In this document: one piece after another, positions 47,062 to 57,390 of the stretch | Layout of the letters: each line of letters begins with the position of its first letter | How positions within the stretch are numbered: the first letter of the stretch is position 1 | Origin: Vibrio injensis | GTDB taxonomy: Bacteria; Pseudomonadota; Gammaproteobacteria; Enterobacterales; Vibrionaceae | Assembly: GCF_001895205.1 (NCBI RefSeq) | Contig: NZ_BDJF01000027.1 | Location: 698,006-762,005, forward strand | DNA: 64,000 bases | Direction: 5' to 3' | Made by a program: the position numbers and the translations under genes | The notes under the pieces: model-generated | Told to the model about the DNA's origin: nothing | Database searches by the model: none | What the model saw: the letters and a program-made list of their open reading frames with translations, nothing else

Positions 47062-47937
47062 TCATTCCTCTAGAGAAACATTATAGGTTTTACTAATAAC
47101 TTGAGCTTGCTCTATGATTATTGGTCCTTGCCAGCGCTTATGAGTCATTGAAACCGCAAGGATATAGCGATCCGATGTTAGTTCTGTGAGCTCAAGTTGA
47201 GTCGGATAGTTTGATTCATAACTTTGTTGCCAAATTTCTTTATACTCACCATCAAAATAATCGTACACCGACACATCTAACCGAGGTAATGGGCAATGGC
47301 GATTCAATAATGCATTTTTATCGACAGTCCATTGATCTTTACTCGACCAACGAACCGTTTGCTTAGCTTTAGGTTCGCCAAAGATAACCCAAGTACTCCA
47401 CGAATCTTGATCTTCAGCTGTAATATCGATTCGATACAACCCCATAGATAACTTAGAGTTCAGATTATAATGCTTGCGATAGGTTATCGCACCATCAGTG
47501 ACGCCGTCACCAAGGTGAATAAAGCTACTGTCTGTAGAAATTGGTTTCTCAATCCATTGAGTTAACGTTATATTATTCAAAGCCTTATCGCTTTGTGCTT
47601 CTAGTATGACTTGATACGCATCACGACCAGGACTTTGAATATCCACCTTACGAACCACAATACTGTTTAACCATGATGGAAACGTCTTACTGGCTAACCC
47701 CTTACCACAGTCAACCGATAACGATTGGATCAATAAATCATTTAAATGTGTTTTGGTATTTTTCGTTTGGTTGAGTTGCCAAACTTCAACCAGAGAATGA
47801 AACATTCGGTCGAGATCGTTATTGAGTAGGTGTTGATGTACCTGAGTTAACGGGCTATTACTCTCAAACCATTCCACACTCTGTGCATAAAAAGGCACGC
47901 ACATAAGCGTGCCAATAAGGCCTATTTTTCTATACAT
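47062..47937 (-). CDS. DUF2861 family exported protein (candidate vxrC)
   Basis: A 291-residue protein with a signal peptide (cleavage near AQSVEW, residue about 20). It matches the DUF2861 family found next to Vibrio VxrAB. The body has TLTQWIEK and YRIDITAEDQDSW but no known catalytic motif. It starts 3 bases after the vxrB stop. Confidence 0.8.
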   Translation of the reverse strand: MYRKIGLIGTLMCVPFYAQSVEWFESNSPLTQVHQHLLNNDLDRMFHSLVEVWQLNQTKNTKTHLNDLLIQSLSVDCGKGLASKTFPSWLNSIVVRKVDIQSPGRDAYQVILEAQSDKALNNITLTQWIEKPISTDSSFIHLGDGVTDGAITYRKHYNLNSKLSMGLYRIDITAEDQDSWSTWVIFGEPKAKQTVRWSSKDQWTVDKNALLNRHCPLPRLDVSVYDYFDGEYKEIWQQSYESNYPTQLELTELTSDRYILAVSMTHKRWQGPIIIEQAQVISKTYNVSLEE

Positions 47938-47940
47938 AAT

Positions 47941-48600
47941 TTAGGCTTTCATCTTATACCCGACACCACGAAGCGTTTCTATTTCTAAACCTGGTAGCTT
48001 TTGCCGCAATTGTAATACATGCGTATCCACCGTTCGTGTGGTCGGGAAATGATTATAACCCCACACATGATCCAATAATTCATCACGAGTAAATACTCGA
48101 CCTAAATTACTGGCGAGGAAAAGCAACAAATCAAACTCAGTTCGCGTTAAGGTAATACACTGTTGGTTAAAAAAGACTTCTCGAGTGGCTTTATCGATAA
48201 CCAAATTTGGTGTAATCACTTTGCTATCATCACTATCCTCACCATCCGGCGAACGAAGCTGCGCTCTTATCCGAGCAAATAATTCAGCTTCTGCAAATGG
48301 CTTGGTCAGATAGTCATTCCCTCCTGCGTCTAAGCCCGTAACTTTATCTTTGACGGTCACTAAAGCGGTCAATAAGATAACCGGGATTTCTTTTAAAGCC
48401 TTCCATTCAGCAAGATGAGCAATAGAATCACCATCAGGCAATTGTCTATCTAAAATAACTAAATCCGCTTTTTCCCAATATTGATTCACTGCAGCGATAG
48501 TTTCTGCATGTAAACAGTCATATCCCGCTTGCTCCAAACTTACCAATAAACCGTCAGCAAGGTTTTTATCATCTTCAACGAGAAGCAATGTCTGTTTCAC
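47941..48600 (-). CDS. vxrB: Response regulator VxrB (WigR)
   Basis: A 219-residue OmpR-family regulator: receiver domain with EDD near residue 9, phospho-accepting Asp in VILDRQLPDGDS, Lys in LTKPFAEAE, and a winged-helix output (TRTEFDLLLFLASNLGRVFTRDEL shortened: RTEFDLL, FTRDELLDHVWG). With VxrA it controls cell-wall synthesis, T6SS and biofilm genes in V. cholerae. It overlaps vxrA by 26 bases. Confidence 0.85.
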   Translation of the reverse strand: MKQTLLLVEDDKNLADGLLVSLEQAGYDCLHAETIAAVNQYWEKADLVILDRQLPDGDSIAHLAEWKALKEIPVILLTALVTVKDKVTGLDAGGNDYLTKPFAEAELFARIRAQLRSPDGEDSDDSKVITPNLVIDKATREVFFNQQCITLTRTEFDLLLFLASNLGRVFTRDELLDHVWGYNHFPTTRTVDTHVLQLRQKLPGLEIETLRGVGYKMKA

Positions 48601-50050
48601 AAGGTATCTCCAATATAAACGTGGTTGGTGGTCCGATTAAGGTTAAACGGCCCCCCATTCGACCAACCATCGATTCAACAATCGTTAAGCCAAGTCCTAA
48701 GCCACTTTTACTTACAAAGGGCTTGCGTAAATGACGCCAATCTTTATGAGTCAACGAACCTTGATCGGTTACTTTAATCGTAACTGAATCAGTTTTTGAC
48801 GTCACTTCTAGGGTTATAGGTGCAACACCATATTTTACGGCATTGCGAATCAAATTATCGATACAGGTACCAAGCCAATACACATTGAGCTTTGCCGCTA
48901 TATCTTGTTTAATAATTAACTCAATAGGTTGAGTAAACTCTTCTTCTACTTTGTATTGCAACCATTCTTCCACAGAAGGAACCCAAGCGGTCGCTAGTGG
49001 TTTATTATCCGACTGTAAGTAATCTTTGCTGGCTTCAGCAAGCTGCCTTAAACGACGAGAATCCTCGCAAAGACGACGAAACTCATCGTATACAGTTTCG
49101 GGTAAATGTTCAAATTCTCGACGAAACCCTTCAACCGTCAACGATAAACTGGCAATTGGTGTTCTCAATTCATGGGTAAGAATTTGTAAGATTAGCATCC
49201 TACTTTTCATTTCTTGTCGTTTAGAGTTCCAGCGATAAATTGACCAACTGATCACCAAGAAAATATTTGCCAACACTAGTACAAACATACTGATACGAAG
49301 CAAATCCGTATGATCTTGTACGTTCCAGCATAAATTGCCTCGTTGAACAAAGCATGTGGTATCACTCTCTACAAAACTAAAAGCCAAACCGGCTTGACTG
49401 GCATTTTTTTGCCAAATGCTGTCATCGAATAAATAGTATTCATCGCCTTTTCTTAACCAAAGCTCATCCTTATCACCAAACATGATTGCACCAGAGATCA
49501 GCGCATTCATCGCATCTTCGTTCATTCTTTGCAAACGTCCCAATAAAGATTGACTAGGCGCTTGCGCTCGCTCTTGAATATGCATAAAAGGCTCAAGTTG
49601 CGCATACTGATCGGGATAAACTTCTGCATAACGAGCAGCATAAGTACCACCACCAGGATGAATCAATGAGCTTCTGGCAAACCAACGTACGGGTAATTGA
49701 CTTCCTTTACACAACGCTCGAGTAAAAACTAAAGGTTCGGTCACTAAAGGGTTCAAAGGTAAATTACCCGAGCAGTTTTGTGCTAACTGATATAAAAGTT
49801 GGATATCTTTTAATGGATAAGATGCCGTTTGTGGCAACATAGTTTCTGGCGTTAATAATCGAGTTGGATACTCTTTTTGAATCGTACGAATATCATAGGT
49901 GACCATGGCTGCTTGCTCATCAAATAGCGATACAAACAGTTCAATCCGCTCCGGTAGGGAATCGGCAAAAGCTGAAACAGTAAAAGTGCAAGTGGCTAGC
50001 ACTAGGCTGCGGATGAGTGTTTTTGTCAATGTGAATAATCGTTTGATCAT
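48575..50050 (-). CDS. vxrA: Sensor histidine kinase VxrA (WigK)
   Basis: A 491-residue kinase. N-terminal signal/TM segment, periplasmic DUF3404 domain to about residue 245, one TM segment (LRISMFVLVLANIFLV), then HELRTPIASLSLT with phospho-accepting His, NAVKYG, and GLGLTIVESM. DUF3404 is specific to the VxrA group. It senses cell-wall damage. Confidence 0.88.
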   Translation of the reverse strand: MIKRLFTLTKTLIRSLVLATCTFTVSAFADSLPERIELFVSLFDEQAAMVTYDIRTIQKEYPTRLLTPETMLPQTASYPLKDIQLLYQLAQNCSGNLPLNPLVTEPLVFTRALCKGSQLPVRWFARSSLIHPGGGTYAARYAEVYPDQYAQLEPFMHIQERAQAPSQSLLGRLQRMNEDAMNALISGAIMFGDKDELWLRKGDEYYLFDDSIWQKNASQAGLAFSFVESDTTCFVQRGNLCWNVQDHTDLLRISMFVLVLANIFLVISWSIYRWNSKRQEMKSRMLILQILTHELRTPIASLSLTVEGFRREFEHLPETVYDEFRRLCEDSRRLRQLAEASKDYLQSDNKPLATAWVPSVEEWLQYKVEEEFTQPIELIIKQDIAAKLNVYWLGTCIDNLIRNAVKYGVAPITLEVTSKTDSVTIKVTDQGSLTHKDWRHLRKPFVSKSGLGLGLTIVESMVGRMGGRLTLIGPPTTFILEIPCETDIASR

Positions 50051-50196
50051 AAAACCATAAAGTGATGATGCATTATCTATAAACAGAAACAGCGCTTGTT
50101 ATATCACTGTCAATAATATACCAAAGTATCGCTCTTATTGACTCAAACAACGTTATTTACCCTGTTGACCTTAGATCGAATACTCGAATACCAGAA

Positions 50197-50231
50197 AGCA
50201 AGAAGCCAGCAAAATGCTGGCTTCTTGCTTC
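50197..50231 (-). terminator. Terminator after pntB
   Basis: AGCAAGAAGCCAGCA / TGCTGGCTTCTTGCTT is a long near-perfect stem with a four-base loop; on the minus strand CTTTCTGG follows. It lies between pntB and vxrA and is the likely end of the pntAB transcript, though the T-run is short. Confidence 0.75.
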
Positions 50232-50243
50232 GGTTTAAGCAGA

Positions 50244-51620
50244 TTACAATGCTTTAGAGATGGCGTCTACACTCTCTTTTGCATCACCAAATAACATGAA
50301 AGTATTGTCTTTGAAGAACAACGGATTTTGCACTCCAGCATAACCCGTATTCATCGAACGTTTGAATACAATGACCTGTTTCGCATGCCACACTTCTAAT
50401 ACTGGCATACCTGCTATTGGGCTATGAGGATCATCTAACGCTGCGGGATTGACCGTATCATTCGCTCCAATCACTAACACTGTATCGGTTTTGGATAGGT
50501 CATCGTTAATTTCATCCATTTCTAATACAATATCGTAAGGTACTTTAGCTTCGGCTAGTAGCACGTTCATGTGACCCGGTAACCGACCAGCCACAGGATG
50601 AATCCCAAAACGGACATCAATCCCTAATGCTCGTAACTTCTCTGTGATCTCGTAAACAGGATATTGCGCTTGCGCGACAGCCATACCATAACCCGGGGTA
50701 ATTACGACTGAACGAGAGTTTTTGAGAAGTTCTGCCACTTCTTCAGCATTCATTTCTCGGTATTCACCTTGCTGTTCATCACTGCTGATCACTACTTCTT
50801 GACCAAAACCACCAGCAATAACACTGATGAATGAGCGGTTCATCGCCTTACACATAATATAAGACAGAATCGCCCCAGACGATCCGACTAAAGCGCCGGT
50901 CACAATCAGCAAATCATTGGCGAGCATAAAACCAGCGGCAGCGGCGGCCCATCCCGAATAAGAATTGAGCATTGAAACCACAACTGGCATATCAGCGCCA
51001 CCGATTGATGCAACCAGATGGTAGCCAAAGGCTAAAGCAATCACGGTCATGATGATCAACGGCAATAAGCCACCATCAAGCTTTAGAAATTGCATGAGTA
51101 ATAGAAGCGATATTACTAACGCCGCGAGATTTAACTTATGTTTATGCGGCAAATTTAGAGGCGACGAGCTAATTGAACCGCTCAATTTACCAAACGCGAC
51201 GATCGATCCAGTAAACGTCACGGCACCAATGAATACTCCGATAAAAACTTCGACCAAATGAATCACATGTTCCGCATGAGTATCCACCAAAGGAGCAGCG
51301 AGCAAACTGTTATAACCGACCAATACAGCAGCCATACCGACAAAGCTGTGCAACATCGCAACGAGCTCTGGCATCTGTGTCATCTCGACTTTATTAGCGA
51401 AACGGATCCCAATGACGGCCCCAATGATCATGGCCAAAATAATCCAGCTCAATCCTTGTGCTTCAGGACTGAAAATGGTAGCTAGCAGCGCGATCGTCAT
51501 ACCAGCCATACCGTAATAGTTACCGGTAAGTGCTGATTCTTGTTTCGATAATCCCGCTAGACTCAAAATAAAACATAAGGCAGCAATAATATAAGCCGCG
51601 TGTACTAATCCTGCAGACAT
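50244..51620 (-). CDS. pntB: NAD(P) transhydrogenase beta subunit
   Basis: A 458-residue subunit with about eight membrane segments followed by the NADP(H)-binding domain III ([48 protein letters not shown]). With PntA it couples proton flux to hydride transfer from NADH to NADP+. It starts 12 bases after the pntA stop. Confidence 0.95.
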   Translation of the reverse strand: MSAGLVHAAYIIAALCFILSLAGLSKQESALTGNYYGMAGMTIALLATIFSPEAQGLSWIILAMIIGAVIGIRFANKVEMTQMPELVAMLHSFVGMAAVLVGYNSLLAAPLVDTHAEHVIHLVEVFIGVFIGAVTFTGSIVAFGKLSGSISSSPLNLPHKHKLNLAALVISLLLLMQFLKLDGGLLPLIIMTVIALAFGYHLVASIGGADMPVVVSMLNSYSGWAAAAAGFMLANDLLIVTGALVGSSGAILSYIMCKAMNRSFISVIAGGFGQEVVISSDEQQGEYREMNAEEVAELLKNSRSVVITPGYGMAVAQAQYPVYEITEKLRALGIDVRFGIHPVAGRLPGHMNVLLAEAKVPYDIVLEMDEINDDLSKTDTVLVIGANDTVNPAALDDPHSPIAGMPVLEVWHAKQVIVFKRSMNTGYAGVQNPLFFKDNTFMLFGDAKESVDAISKAL

Positions 51621-51632
51621 TATTATTCTCCT

Positions 51633-53174
51633 TTAGTCTTTACGGAACATGTCAAGCATACGTTTCGTGACCGTAAAGCCGCCAAAAATATTGATACTTG
51701 CAATCAAAACGGCAATAAATGCCAAAAAGGTTACTATCCCATTGCCTTGGCCGATTTGTACTAAAGCACCGACGATAATAATTCCAGAGATAGCGTTGGT
51801 TACTGACATTAAAGGGGTATGTAGTGCATGAGTTACATTCCACACCACGTAATAGCCAACTACGCAAGCTAGTACAAACACCGTAAAATGGCCGAGAAAA
51901 GCCGCCGGAGCTACTGATGCTATCCAAGCAAATGCACCGACGCCAGTCGCTAAACCAATCAACTTTTTCCAAGGTGATGCTGGTTGCTTAGTTGGTTTTT
52001 CTATCATCGGTTTGCTTTGAGCTGGCTGCTGCGCAGAGACTGGGATAGGCGGAGCAGGCCAGGTGATCTCACCTTGCTTAATAACGGTGACGCCACGCAG
52101 TACAACATCGTCAAAATCGATGTTAATTACGCCGTTCTTCTCTTTACAAAGCAGTTTCAATAAATTGACCAAATTCGTTGCATAAAGCTGAGAGGCTTGA
52201 GTGGGAAGACGACCAACCATATCGGTATAGCCAATAATTTTTACGCCATTATCAGTCGTGATCAACTGATCTTTGACCGTATACTCACAGTTCCCGCCAT
52301 TGGCAGCCGCTAAATCAACAATCACACTCCCCGGTTTCATACTGTCTACCATCGATTTGGTGATGAGTGTCGGTGCTGGTTTACCAGGGATCAGTGCGGT
52401 AGTGATAATAATATCGGATTTTTTTGCTTGTTCTGCGTAAAGCTCTGCTGCTTTTTGATTGAAATCATCCGACATCTCTCGAGCGTATCCATCACTCGAA
52501 GCAACCGTCGGCAACTGTTCAATTTCCAGAAACTCAGCCCCCATCGATTGCACTTGCTCTTTAACTTCTGGACGAACGTCGAACGCTCTAACAATTGCGC
52601 CAAGGCTTCCCGCAGCCCCTATAGCGGCAAGGCCTGCGACCCCAGCACCAGCGATAAACACATTCGCGGGAGGCACTTTGCCTGCAGCGGTGATTTGTCC
52701 AGTAAAGAAACGGCCAAATTGATGTGCCGCTTCAACAACCGCTCGATAGCCGGCAATATTCGCCATGGATGATAGTGCGTCTAACGCTTGGGCACGAGAA
52801 ATACGAGGAACACAATCCATCGCCAACACATTGATACTTTTCATTGCCAGTTTTTCCATCAACTGAGCATGTTGAGCTGGCCAGATAAAACTGATCAGAG
52901 TCGCTTGATCTTTTAATAACGAGACTTCATCGATTTGCTGATTGTAAATTGGCGCATTCACTTTTAAAACAATATCGCAGTTCCACACTACCTCGGAGGA
53001 TTCAATTATCGCACCAGCCGCTTGGAACGCACTGTCTTCAAAACTTGCCAATGAACCAGCTTGAGACTCAATCACAACCTCAAAGCCGAGTTTTATCAGT
53101 TGCTCTACTGATGAAGGTGAGGCAGCCACTCGAGTTTCACCCGCGAGCCTCTCTTTTGGCACACCAATTCGCAT
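51633..53174 (-). CDS. pntA: NAD(P) transhydrogenase alpha subunit
   Basis: A protein of about 513 residues: domain I with [20 protein letters not shown] and [18 protein letters not shown], the SGRDRG-type RQD-loop in [14 protein letters not shown], and four membrane segments at the C-terminus. The frame extends to a TTG at 53198, but the ATG at 53174 has AAGGAAAT upstream and gives the family N-terminus. Confidence 0.95.
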   Translation of the reverse strand: MRIGVPKERLAGETRVAASPSSVEQLIKLGFEVVIESQAGSLASFEDSAFQAAGAIIESSEVVWNCDIVLKVNAPIYNQQIDEVSLLKDQATLISFIWPAQHAQLMEKLAMKSINVLAMDCVPRISRAQALDALSSMANIAGYRAVVEAAHQFGRFFTGQITAAGKVPPANVFIAGAGVAGLAAIGAAGSLGAIVRAFDVRPEVKEQVQSMGAEFLEIEQLPTVASSDGYAREMSDDFNQKAAELYAEQAKKSDIIITTALIPGKPAPTLITKSMVDSMKPGSVIVDLAAANGGNCEYTVKDQLITTDNGVKIIGYTDMVGRLPTQASQLYATNLVNLLKLLCKEKNGVINIDFDDVVLRGVTVIKQGEITWPAPPIPVSAQQPAQSKPMIEKPTKQPASPWKKLIGLATGVGAFAWIASVAPAAFLGHFTVFVLACVVGYYVVWNVTHALHTPLMSVTNAISGIIIVGALVQIGQGNGIVTFLAFIAVLIASINIFGGFTVTKRMLDMFRKD

Positions 53175-53202
53175 ATCATTTCCTTGATTTTGGGACAAAA
53201 AA

Positions 53203-53241
53203 TAAAAGAACGCTAAGCATAGCGACTTAGCGTTCTTTTAT
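53203..53241 (-). terminator. Terminator between comFB-hlyU genes and pntA
   Basis: AAAAGAACGCTAAG and CTTAGCGTTCTTTT form a long stem with loop CATAGCGA; it is followed by TATT on the minus strand and begins about 30 bases before pntA. It ends the hlyU-side transcript. Confidence 0.85.
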
Positions 53242-53269
53242 TCATGACTTCTGTCAACGACTGGAGAAA

Positions 53270-53548
53270 TTAGTTAAAGATCTGACCACTCATCTGATCA
53301 ATAAAAAGTTGAGCTTTTTTTAACATTAACTGATCGGCATCATCTTTAGTTGACAAAATATCAGAACGAATAAAACGATGAGTATGCAGCTCTCCATTGA
53401 TCTCTTGAGTAATTCGGCCTGCTACTCGATATTGACCGTTTTCAGCCATCGATTCTGGATAAATGAGCATACCTTTATATTCAACAGGCTGAATTGATTC
53501 TGATTGCTTTTTATCTCTTCCCCCAAACCAACGAGCAAATAATCCCAC
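53270..53548 (-). CDS. HlyU-family (PF10115) protein
   Basis: A 92-residue protein matching the family annotated as putative HlyU transcriptional activator: MGLFARWFGGRDK and VEYKGMLIYPESMAENGQYRV, with the ITQEINGELHTHRFIRSD segment split here as ITQEING and THRFIRSD. It is unrelated to the ArsR-type HlyU of V. cholerae haemolysin control. Function unknown. It starts 2 bases after the comFB stop. Confidence 0.82.
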   Translation of the reverse strand: MGLFARWFGGRDKKQSESIQPVEYKGMLIYPESMAENGQYRVAGRITQEINGELHTHRFIRSDILSTKDDADQLMLKKAQLFIDQMSGQIFN

Positions 53549-53550
53549 AA

Positions 53551-53928
53551 CTACTCCTTATGTTTCTTATTGTTTTTCAGAATTGGCTCTTCATACCATT
53601 CTAACGGATTATCGTGATCAAACCGAGCTTGAGATAAAATAACAGGAATCTCTTTATCTCGCATAGTACGACGATCTTCAATGATCATAGGCTCCGCCGC
53701 TTGAATGGCAGCGAGAGCTTGTTGCTTTAAAATCACCAACCGCTCTTCAGGAAGAGCGGAAAGGAAATCAACATCATGTCGGATATAAACCGGACGCATT
53801 TGACTTAATGCAAGACAGGCAAGATCCGCTAATTGGTCATGATTGTATTTATCGCTATATTGACGCTGAACTAATACTTGCCCAACCAACGTTTCCATAT
53901 AGTTATGTACATCAACATTTAACTGCAT
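53551..53928 (-). CDS. ComFB-domain protein
   Basis: A 125-residue all-helical ComFB protein (VDVHNYMETLVGQVL, DLACLALSQMRPVYIRHDVDFLS). Members of this family bind cyclic dinucleotides in cyanobacteria and other bacteria. The next genes across the divergent promoter are two diguanylate cyclases, so it could be a local c-di-GMP receptor; this is inferred. Confidence 0.83.
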   Translation of the reverse strand: MQLNVDVHNYMETLVGQVLVQRQYSDKYNHDQLADLACLALSQMRPVYIRHDVDFLSALPEERLVILKQQALAAIQAAEPMIIEDRRTMRDKEIPVILSQARFDHDNPLEWYEEPILKNNKKHKE

Positions 53929-54165
53929 CCGTTTTCTCCTGAATCATGCAAGCTTGTCCGTAAGTATTATCGGGCGATCGATGATGCTAAAAATAAGTGA
54001 CCTGAGTAAAAGTATCACCACACCGCACTATCGCCTGTTCAGTGTAGCAAAAAACTTGGCAATTATTAAAATCAACGTATTCTTATAAGCAAAGAGACTT
54101 AAACCATTTGCCTAACTCTTCACCAATAAGGGACTACATTGATTCAAATGGCGCATGAATAATCT

Positions 54166-55401
54166 ATGTCGACAGATTTTGCTTCTTCGTCTTGGTTTCG
54201 TTTTGCCTTCCCTATCCTGTTACTCATCACAGTCTGGATCGGAATCGATAACCTTGTTATGGTCGTGCAAAGCAATATTGGCTTTGCGCAAAATTTGCCT
54301 TACGTGCTTTTTATCTCCGCTATTGCTATCGCTCATTTATTCAAGCAAAGTCGGATAGCCATGATCGCCAGTGTATTGCTGATAAGCTATCTAATAATCC
54401 AATACCGACTGCAATCCCCCCTCTCCGATGGTTCAACATTACTTGAATTATCTCTCTTGGCAACGTTACTTCCTGTCGCTTGCCTGATTAGTTATGCTTT
54501 CTACAATCAAGGGCTTGCTACACGCAGTTTTGTCAAATTCATTGCCTTACTACTCATGTTGTTGTCATGGGGAATATTGAGTGTAACTCACTTTTATGAT
54601 GGGGCCGTCATCGATTTACATGGCGGCTTACTTTATAGCGTACCGCAAATTTCTCGCTTGCCATTTATTTTAGTTCTCTATCTTTTCGCTTTAGTCGGTA
54701 TCTGTGCGATTTTAGTTTTAACAAGGAATCGGATGATCGATGCCACTATTTACAGCGCTTTATTGTTAACCAGCACCACTTTTATTTTTTTCCATGTTTC
54801 CTTTATATCCAGTATTCTTTTTTCACTCGCTGGTGTCTTATTGATCTTGTATTTGATCGCGGCAGGCCATGCATTAGCTTTCAATGATCGATTAACTCAA
54901 CTACCTGCTCGGCATGCTTTGGATCTTGATCTACAGCGTTTAGGGAAAAACTTTACGATTGCAATGGTTGATATCGATCACTTTAAAGCCTTCAATGATA
55001 CCTATGGCCATGAAACCGGTGATGATGTGCTAAAACTCGTTGCCAGTCGCTTAAGGCTCGTTCCCGGTAATGGCCGAGCTTATCGTTACGGTGGTGAAGA
55101 GTTCACTTTGCTTTTTAAAGGCAAAACGGCAGAGCAAGCAAAACCACATTTGGAGTGGTTACGTCACGACATCGAGCATTATGATTTAGTTATTCGAGAT
55201 ACTGATACTCGCCCTACTAATCATCAAGAAGGTTCAAAAAAACGCAAACGTCATAAAGCATCATCCGTTACTGTTACTATTAGCATTGGCGTTTGTGATA
55301 GCCATGTAGAACCCACTGCAAAATCTGCATTAACCTTAGCCGATCAAGCACTGTATAGTGCTAAAAAATCCGGTCGAAATTGCATAAAAGTCACTAAGTA
55401 A
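54166..55401 (+). CDS. Membrane diguanylate cyclase (GGEEF)
   Basis: A 411-residue protein with about nine hydrophobic segments (residues 10-245) and a C-terminal GGDEF domain with the active-site GGEEF near residue 309, preceded by MVDIDHFKAFNDTYGH. An insertion rich in Lys/Arg follows residue about 350. No RxxD I-site is present before GGEEF, so feedback inhibition by c-di-GMP is not expected. It makes c-di-GMP from two GTP. Confidence 0.9.
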   Translation: MSTDFASSSWFRFAFPILLLITVWIGIDNLVMVVQSNIGFAQNLPYVLFISAIAIAHLFKQSRIAMIASVLLISYLIIQYRLQSPLSDGSTLLELSLLATLLPVACLISYAFYNQGLATRSFVKFIALLLMLLSWGILSVTHFYDGAVIDLHGGLLYSVPQISRLPFILVLYLFALVGICAILVLTRNRMIDATIYSALLLTSTTFIFFHVSFISSILFSLAGVLLILYLIAAGHALAFNDRLTQLPARHALDLDLQRLGKNFTIAMVDIDHFKAFNDTYGHETGDDVLKLVASRLRLVPGNGRAYRYGGEEFTLLFKGKTAEQAKPHLEWLRHDIEHYDLVIRDTDTRPTNHQEGSKKRKRHKASSVTVTISIGVCDSHVEPTAKSALTLADQALYSAKKSGRNCIKVTK

Positions 55402-55542
55402 GTAGCAATTATTATCGCCTATCGCAACTTATCAAATAAAAGTATGCTAATGTTTTCTAGGGATTAATTTTTTAACCGCACTGTATAGAGAATCGATGCA
55501 TTGATCATTTCTGTTAAAGTCATCAATAAATACTTTATTAAA

Positions 55543-57312
55543 ATGCTGTGCCTAATGACATTAGCTTGTCCAGCTATGGTATGGGCAGACAGAGATTGGT
55601 CACAGCAAACTGTACGGATGTGTGTCGATCCTGATTGGGAACCTTTAGAGAAAATCACCACGGATGGTCAGTTTATCGGTATTGCTGCTGACTTACTTCG
55701 AGTGATCTTTCAGCGAGCGAAACTAGAGTTTGTGATAATACCGACGGCAGATTGGAATGAAAGCTTAGTCAAATCACAAGCCGGAGAGTGTGATATTTTG
55801 GCACTACTCAATAAAACTGAACAGCGCAGTCAATGGCTCAATTTCACTCGTCCATATCTTGTTAATCCGAACGTCTTAATTACTCGACACGAACATCACT
55901 ACATCGATGATTTAAACGATCTCGCCAATACCAATAGTAGTATCGCCCTTCCTATCGGCACCTCCGTATATGAGTTTCTTAAACGTGACTATCCAAACAT
56001 TAATTTAATACCAGTGGATACCGAACGAGAAGCTTTTGATTTGGTTGATAGAGGGCTGGCCGATGCGACGTTACGTTCATTATTAGTCGCAGCGTATACC
56101 ATTAGAAATGAAGGCTGGTTTAATCTGAAAATCGCTGGTGAAATCGGTGATTATAAAAATTTATTACGAATTGGCGTGCTTCATCAACATCCATTATTAC
56201 TAGAAAAATTAGATCAAGCGATTGCGACATTGACCGTTGAAGATATCAACCAAGCCATTAATCGGCATGTACCTATCTCTGTGAATTATCGTTACGACTG
56301 GAAAATGACCATCAAAGTAATCACAATTTCTATAGTTATTATCTGTGCTTTACTATTTATTGGTTTGCTTCAGTACCGCTCTCATCGACGATTACTACTG
56401 CTCAAATCCCAATTAGAAACCACATTGGTGGAAAAAGACAATATTGAGTTACGCCTCAGAGAAAGTGAACGCTTTTATCGATCGTTGGTCGATACAGCCC
56501 ACGAAGGAATTGGTGTTATTCAGAATCAACGTTTTGTATACGCCAACCATCATTTAGCGCAGATAGTCGGTCTTAGTATTGAGCAACTTCTTGAACTTTC
56601 TTCATTCCTCGATTTAGTCAGTCCAGAATACCAGCCAGCAGTATTAAAAGCGCATCATCAACGTCTCGCTAAGGAAGCCACACCGCCGCAACGCTATCAA
56701 GCTCAGTTAGTTCATGCTCAAGGACACATCATTGACATTGAAGTCAGTGGCGTTATGGTTGACTGGTATGGAGAGCCCGCCTCTTTAAATTTCATCAGTG
56801 ACATTACCGATAGAAAAAAAGCAGAACGTGAAATTACCCATCTTGCTAATCATGACACATTAACTGGACTAGCAAATCGAAGACTCCTAATGGAAAGAAT
56901 GGAACAGTTAATTTTACAAGCTAAACGTAATCCTATTCAATTTGCTGTTATATTTATTGATTTAGATAAGTTTAAGCCCGTTAATGACTACTGGGGTCAC
57001 CAAGTAGGTGACGAACTTTTACAAGCGATCTCACAACGCTTGACGGAAAGCATTAGAGCATCAGATACCTTAGCTCGTATTGGAGGGGATGAGTTTGTTA
57101 TTTTATTGCCTCATTTACCGAGTGAACATATCAATGATGTCGTGCGAAAAATCGAAAGTACCTTTCAAATGCCTTTTATTTTACAAGAAAAAACCTTATC
57201 GATTCATGCCAGCCTCGGAGTAGCCAACTTCCCTCATGATGGAGATACTGCCTCAGAATTGCTCAACCGAGCTGATAGGGAGATGTATCGTAATAAACAG
57301 ATTAATCTGTAG
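55543..57312 (+). CDS. Diguanylate cyclase with periplasmic solute-binding and PAS domains
   Basis: A protein of about 589 residues: signal peptide, SBP_bac_3 domain (residues about 25-245: VRMCVDPDWEPLEKI, GIAADLLRVIFQRA), one TM segment (KVITISIVIICALLFIGLLQY), a PAS domain (about 300-420), and GGDEF near residue 514. The RASD-x5-GGDEF spacing gives a proper I-site. It should sense a small periplasmic ligand, perhaps an amino acid. The ATG at 55543 is preferred over the TTG at 55501. Confidence 0.9.
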   Translation: MLCLMTLACPAMVWADRDWSQQTVRMCVDPDWEPLEKITTDGQFIGIAADLLRVIFQRAKLEFVIIPTADWNESLVKSQAGECDILALLNKTEQRSQWLNFTRPYLVNPNVLITRHEHHYIDDLNDLANTNSSIALPIGTSVYEFLKRDYPNINLIPVDTEREAFDLVDRGLADATLRSLLVAAYTIRNEGWFNLKIAGEIGDYKNLLRIGVLHQHPLLLEKLDQAIATLTVEDINQAINRHVPISVNYRYDWKMTIKVITISIVIICALLFIGLLQYRSHRRLLLLKSQLETTLVEKDNIELRLRESERFYRSLVDTAHEGIGVIQNQRFVYANHHLAQIVGLSIEQLLELSSFLDLVSPEYQPAVLKAHHQRLAKEATPPQRYQAQLVHAQGHIIDIEVSGVMVDWYGEPASLNFISDITDRKKAEREITHLANHDTLTGLANRRLLMERMEQLILQAKRNPIQFAVIFIDLDKFKPVNDYWGHQVGDELLQAISQRLTESIRASDTLARIGGDEFVILLPHLPSEHINDVVRKIESTFQMPFILQEKTLSIHASLGVANFPHDGDTASELLNRADREMYRNKQINL

Positions 57313-57323
57313 TGTTGGTATAA

Positions 57324-57343
57324 CCTGAACGTATTGTCATCGA
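57324..57343 (+). mobile_element. IS110 sliver, 20 bases
   Basis: Twenty consecutive bases are identical to positions 63882-63901, inside the IS110 transposase gene at the right edge (codons for ERIVIE). The surrounding bases do not match. It is the left remnant of the IS110 copy whose 3' part is at 60175-60660. Confidence 0.7.
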
Positions 57344-57390
57344 TTAAATCCGGTAATCCCCCTATTTTTAACGGCAGTTAAAAGTAGAGG

